Source: Galbula dea (lineage: Eukaryota; Chordata; Aves; Piciformes; Galbulidae). From it: a DNA stretch of 64,000 nt. The DNA is taken from NCBI GenBank assembly GCA_013399015.1, contig VWZX01004909.1, forward strand, positions 333,336 through 397,335. The letters are read 5' to 3'. Positions 59,530-64,000 of the stretch are shown piece by piece. Under the pieces are notes generated by a model. That model was not told the DNA's origin and did no database searches. It worked only from the letters and a program-made list of their open reading frames with translations. The position numbers and the translations under genes were made by a program. The first letter of the stretch is position 1. Every line of letters begins with the position of its first letter.

Positions 59530-59990
59530 AGCATCCAGAGGAGGCCACGAAAGATGGTGAAGGGCTTGGAGGGGAAGACATATGAGGAGAGGCTGAAATC
59601 CCTTGGTCTGTTCAGCCTAGAGAAGAGGAGACTGGGGAGAGACCTCACTGCAGGTTTAGAACTTCCTGACCAGAGAGGGAGGGGTGAGTGCTGACCTCTT
59701 CTGTTTGCTGACCAGCAACAGGACCCCGGGGAATGGCATGACACTGTGCCAGGGGAAGTTCAGGTTGGATGTTAGGAAGAGCTGCTTCACCCAGAGAGTG
59801 GTGGAGCATTGGAACAGGCTCCCCAGGGAGGCTGTCATGGCACCAGCTTGCTCGGTGTTTTAAGCAGCACTTGGACAATGCTCTTGGGATAGCCCCAAAG
59901 TCATACTTTGTGTCTGTGCCTAAACAGTAGTGGGACTGGATGGTCCTCGTGGAGCCCTTCCAACTCAGGAGATTCAGTGGTTCCTGTCAG
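59530..59990 (+). repeat. CR1 LINE 3' fragment, about 460 bp
   Basis: Sense copy with a longer body: GAGGAGAGGCTGAAATCCCT, CAGCCTAGAGAAGAGGAGAC, GGTTGGATGTTAGGAAGAGC and GTGGGACTGGATGGTCCTCG, ending GAGATTCAGTGG. Confidence 0.95.
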
Positions 59991-61889
59991 GGAGAGTGGC
60001 ACAGAGAAGCAGAGCTTTCCTTTTTTAACCTTTTCACTGCCTCTCTCCTGTGAGGAGAGTCATCCTGGATCATTCACTGGCTGGTACTTGTTTGTCACAC
60101 ACCTTCACTACACATAAGCCAAAGGGGTTAAGTTCTGTTCCTGTTTCACAAATGCAGCTCTGCCAAATCAGCAAACACTTTTCCAAATCATTCTGTTGGT
60201 TTCCAAACTGCTCCTGCCATGAGATGTTTCTGGGAGGTTAGCAGCAGCAGCAGTGCTGCCTTGTCACATGCACAGATATGGACTCACACCATCACAAACT
60301 GAATGGAGAAGAATGGGGAAGTTCTTGGCTTGAGACTTGACCAGTAAACACTTAACATGGGTGGTTCAAATGTTGTCATTACTCTGCATCAGTGCAAATG
60401 GGTTCAGCTGTGAGCCAGAGTCTGCCTTTGAAAGTCTGCTGAGGGTTTATGCCACATGCCAGCTTTCACAAGAGACCAGTAACCAGAAGTGTCTTCCTTT
60501 TGCCTCTTGAGCAGAAGGTCTCTTAAAAACTTGGGCTTTCCTGGAAGTTCCATCTGCAACAGAAGTGTCCTAATACAAGGTTAAAACGCTTAATGCAAAG
60601 TTGGATGAAGTTTGTAGCTGCTCCTGTGCTCAGCTTTCTCTCAGATCAGGGAAAGTGTTTCCCTGGCAGTGCATATGCACACAAACAAACCAGTGTAGTG
60701 TGCACTGCCTGGGAAGGAAAACAGCCCTGCAGAAGGAAGACTCTTCTCTGGGGTTTGTCTCTTCAGTTAGCAAAAGAAAGAAGTCAAGTCTTCTGCTTAT
60801 GGTTCAGAGCAGAAGCACAGCAGCTGTTGGCCTTGGCAACAGCAGCAGGTGAAGTGAGTTTTTAATCAGGGCCTGGCTGCAGAGCAGCAGCTGGAGCTAG
60901 TTGAGGAGGTGTGGGTGGGTACTTGGATATAAGCTCCCTGAGATGCTTCTAGAAGGTATGTTGAGAGGTTGGTGGTGGAGCTTTGTGGGCTCTTCTTGGC
61001 ATGTGAGTATGGAGGTTAATTTTTTTTTCCTGCTAAATCAGTAAACAATAAATCAGAAAAGTCTCCCAGGGTTGGTTGAAGGTTCCCTTTGGCTTCTGTC
61101 TACACAGTCAATAAACAAGTTTTTTCAGAGCTCAGTGTTGTGGGCAGAGTTATTCAGCTGTGCTGCTTCCTACACTGCCTGGTTGTCCTCTGGTGGTTGT
61201 TTCAAATGGCTTTTCCAGGTAAGGAATGGATTAAAATCCTGTTTCTGGATCTTGGAACTTATCTGAGATGCTGAGTTGGTTCCTGCCTTTTGTCCCTTTT
61301 CTTCAAAGCTGTACAAAGTCTTGTTGAAAACCTGGTCCCTGCAGTTGGTCTGCTCTTGGACTTGGGAGATGTTCCTAGTGCAGTAAGTGGAGCATGCTTT
61401 AGGCTTTCCTGTGCTTGCTGGGCTTTGTACTTGCCCAGCAGAGCAGCTGTGGGGTGGGATTCACTTCTCTCTTTCTTACTATCCGCACTGCAATTTTCCA
61501 ATGTTCTTGGAGTTTGGCATGGGATAAAAGCCTCACTGAGCTCAGCACCACACTGCCATTGGGACAAGACTGATGACAGTTTATGAAGAGAGGTTTCTTC
61601 TTCGTTGTTGAAGCAAATTATGAGTTTCAAGTCAGCTTTTTCAGGGCAGGCAGCAACCCAAGCAGGGATACCTTGGTTTTGAGCCTGTTTTTTGATTAGG
61701 TAGTAAATCCAACTTCAGAGCTTCTGGTGTCAGAATGTGCTCAAATATGTTTATAAGCTTTATGACCCTTGGGTATCATGTGTTTTCCCATAGTTGTTAT
61801 AAATGTCTTATTGTGTTCTTGTGATTTGACAGCAAGGTGGCTGTGTGTTCCTCACGTCACTGGAATTTGTACTGCTATGCAGAATCACA

Positions 61890-61955
61890 GCATATTCAGG
61901 GTTGGACTAGATGATCTTGAGGGTCCTTTCCAACCGTAATGATTCTGTGATCACT
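61890..61955 (+). repeat. CR1 LINE 3' tail
   Basis: GGGTTGGACTAGATGATCTT, GGGTCCTTTCCAACCG and ATGATTCTGTGATC. Confidence 0.9.
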
Positions 61956-61959
61956 GAGT

Positions 61960-62078
61960 CCAACCAAATAAAAACCAAAAACCACAAAGCAAAAAAACCC
62001 ACAAACCAACCACGAAAAAAAAACCCAAAGACCAAACCAAACAAAATAAAACAAAACCCAAACCCCACAACCACCTAC
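61960..62078 (+). repeat. A/C-rich low-complexity tract between CR1 copies
   Basis: About 120 bp of AAACC/AAAAC-type sequence lying between two convergent CR1 3' ends. Confidence 0.8.
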
Positions 62079-62082
62079 ATGC

Positions 62083-62500
62083 TGGAGCATGTCCTGATGT
62101 CTTGAAGCACCACGTCTACACATTTCTCAAATACCTCCAGGGATGGTGACTCAACCATCTATCTCCCTGGGAAGGCTGTTCCAGAGCATCACCACCCTTT
62201 CCGTAAAGAATTTCTTCCTAATATCTGATCTAAACCTTGCCTGTTGCACTTTCAGACCATTTCCTCTTGTCCTGTCATTAGCTACCAGGGAGAAGAGGCC
62301 AACAACTCACCTCTCTACAACCTCCTGTCAGGTAGTTGTAGAGGGCAATGAGGTTCCCCCTCAGCCTCCTCTTCTCCAAAGTAAACATGCCCACCTCCCT
62401 CAGCCTCTCCTCATATGACTTGTTCTCTAAACCCCTCACAAGCTTGGTAGCTCTCCTCTGGACATGCTCCAGCATCTCAATGTTGTGACTTGCATCTCCT
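62083..62500 (-). repeat. CR1 LINE fragment, about 420 bp
   Basis: Antisense copy: CCTCCAGGGATGGTGACTCA, GGCTGTTCCAGAGCATCACC, AAGAATTTCTTCCTAATATC, GAGGTTCCCCCTCAGCCTCC and GCTCTCCTCTGGACATGCTC. It is of a somewhat different subfamily from the short copies. Confidence 0.93.
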
Positions 62501-64000
62501 GTTAAATACTGTAGAATCACGACCAGACACGTGAAACCTCTGCCCACGCACTGATCATAGAATCATAGCACTTACCTCGTGGGTGCCTTGTCCTGCTGGG
62601 CTACTGCATCAGCAGAGATAAGGAGTTGCGGGGAATGGGCTCTGGGTCCTGGCTGTTGGTGCTGGAGCTCTGCCCAGGGTACAGGTGCTCTTCCTCAGGA
62701 TGAGCTTAGAGGAGCAGTTGGAAGGTCAGAGCCAGGGAGATCATGACGGTTTCTCAGGTTAGTGTTGAGTGCTGGCCAGAAATGTTCCATCAGGGAATTT
62801 CCTGGATACAAAACTGCTGAGGGTGTCTGAACTCTGAATGTAACGCCAAGGACTCTGGGCATGTCTTTTTGTAGCTACTGGCAGTGTCACATTTACTTCT
62901 AGCTAACCAACCTCTCCTAGGAACTTCTGGACAACTTTTATGTGGCTGATTTGCTCAATTGTTTTCTATATCTTAGTGTTGACAGTCTGCTGCACTGCTG
63001 ATTTGATTTGGAGAGTTCAGTAATCCAAACCAGTTTAGCAAAGGGGGAGTTGCAAAAGAGATCTGAAGAGCTGGTAACATGCTGAGAATCAGTGATAACC
63101 TGTTCAGTGGCAGAATGGAGTGGAAATGCCTCTGTGTCAAGAACTGTCTAGAAGCAGATGTGCCACAGCTCCTGTTTGGCAAGGTTTGCTTCCAGAGCAT
63201 GAAGTTACCACCTGAGAGTCAGGGGGACATGGCTGCTGTTAGGAAATGCAGGGAGGGAACTGAATGGCATCAGGCTAACCAGAGATGTCATCATGTATTC
63301 AGGCTTTGAGGTATCTCAGTATTTGTGTGTGCTTACCAGTTTGTTTTTTTTTTAATTGAAAACTAAGTTTTCAGCCAATTGTGTTTGAACTGTTGAAGGT
63401 CTGAGGAAAAATTTGTTTGCTGAGCCACAATGTCTAAATCTGTAGCAGAAGAGGAGAGCATGGAGTGATTGTGGTCACCCTCCCCTGAATGGCTGGTAGT
63501 GACACTGGAGAGTATCTGTTGTAGGGAACCTGAACTGGAGACCTTGGAGCTGCATCTTTTTCAGGATGAAGTGCACTAACCTGTTTTCTTGTGACCTGTC
63601 AGAAGCACTGGGGAGCAGAATTATTAAGTGTTTATTCTCCTTCAGAGCCAGGTTGCCTAAGGTCTCCAAATGTCCTGCTTTCCACAATCAGGACTAACAA
63701 TTTGCCGAGGTCTTCTGCTGAAGGAATTAGAAATGAATTGTGCTGCCCCACAGATGAGTATCAACAACTTCAGATGCTTATGAGTCCAAGGGAAAATAAG
63801 TCTGTCCTCATGAGCTGAAATAGATTGTCCAAAATGCTGCAAAGGTGGTGGAGTTGTTGCCCCTGGTTTGTCCATCAGTCTGGCTGTTGGGGTTTATTTT
63901 ACTTCCAGAAAATTGATGTCAGGACCTGAGTGTTTTTCGTCTTCCCTTGGATGCACAAACTTGTTTCCTTTCTTTCCAGGACCCAGTTTTCTGTCAGCAT

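Larger units (their letters stand above)
59036..64000. other. Downstream of RPP40, no recognised gene
   Basis: Contains CR1 copies at 59530-59990, 61890-61955 and 62083-62500, plus an A/C-rich tract at 61960-62078. No EXOC2 exon was found on the minus strand. A pyrimidine-rich acceptor-like TTTCTTTCCAG ends at 63979, with too little sequence after it to identify. Confidence 0.55.

Overview
This window is vertebrate nuclear DNA from a bird. Widely spaced exons have canonical GT/AG splice sites and reading phases that match from exon to exon. More than twenty chicken-repeat-1 (CR1) LINE 3'-end fragments lie on both strands. Bird-style CpG-island promoters and one avian ERVL-type LTR are also present. 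The species cannot be named from the sequence. One assembly gap of 26 N lies at 46962-46987, flanked by a C homopolymer.

Four known genes are recognisable. (1) DUSP22 (+), partial: its last three coding exons (4954-9246) carry the dual-specificity phosphatase signature, followed by a long 3'UTR with a poly(A) signal at 12721. (2) IRF4 (+), complete: a TATA/CpG promoter and non-coding exon 1 near 16.25-16.34 kb, then eight coding exons from 18466 to 28941. Splicing phases join into 446 codons plus stop, and a poly(A) signal lies at 30678. (3) EXOC2 (-), the last two coding exons only (52682-52623 and 50992-50899), convergent with IRF4. (4) RPP40 (+), encoding the 40 kDa subunit of RNase P: a CpG-island promoter, exon 1 at 53957, three further exons and a stop at 58559. 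The exons expected between them are missing.

Layout: 1-12.7 kb DUSP22 3' half; 12.7-15.3 kb intergenic; 15.26-15.41 kb an orphan exon-like ORF; 15.4-16.5 kb IRF4 CpG island and promoter; 16.3-30.7 kb IRF4; 30.7-50.4 kb about 20 kb without a recognised gene, holding CR1 pieces, simple repeats and the gap; 50.4-52.7 kb EXOC2 3' end; 53.7-59.0 kb RPP40; 59-64 kb CR1-rich sequence with no recognised gene. DUSP22-IRF4-EXOC2 is the order and orientation known from human 6p25.3. RPP40 lies several megabases away in human (6p25.1).

The most interesting point is the RPP40 locus. It sits on the opposite strand just upstream of the last two EXOC2 exons, so it is either nested in an EXOC2 intron or marks a rearrangement breakpoint. 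Its visible exons are intact, but their phases do not match, so at least two exon blocks are absent or unrecognisable. Also notable are a sense-oriented ERVL-type LTR ending about 35-40 bp before IRF4 exon 8, and an unassigned 49-codon exon-like ORF just upstream of the IRF4 promoter. I found no bacterial, phage, CRISPR or toxin system.
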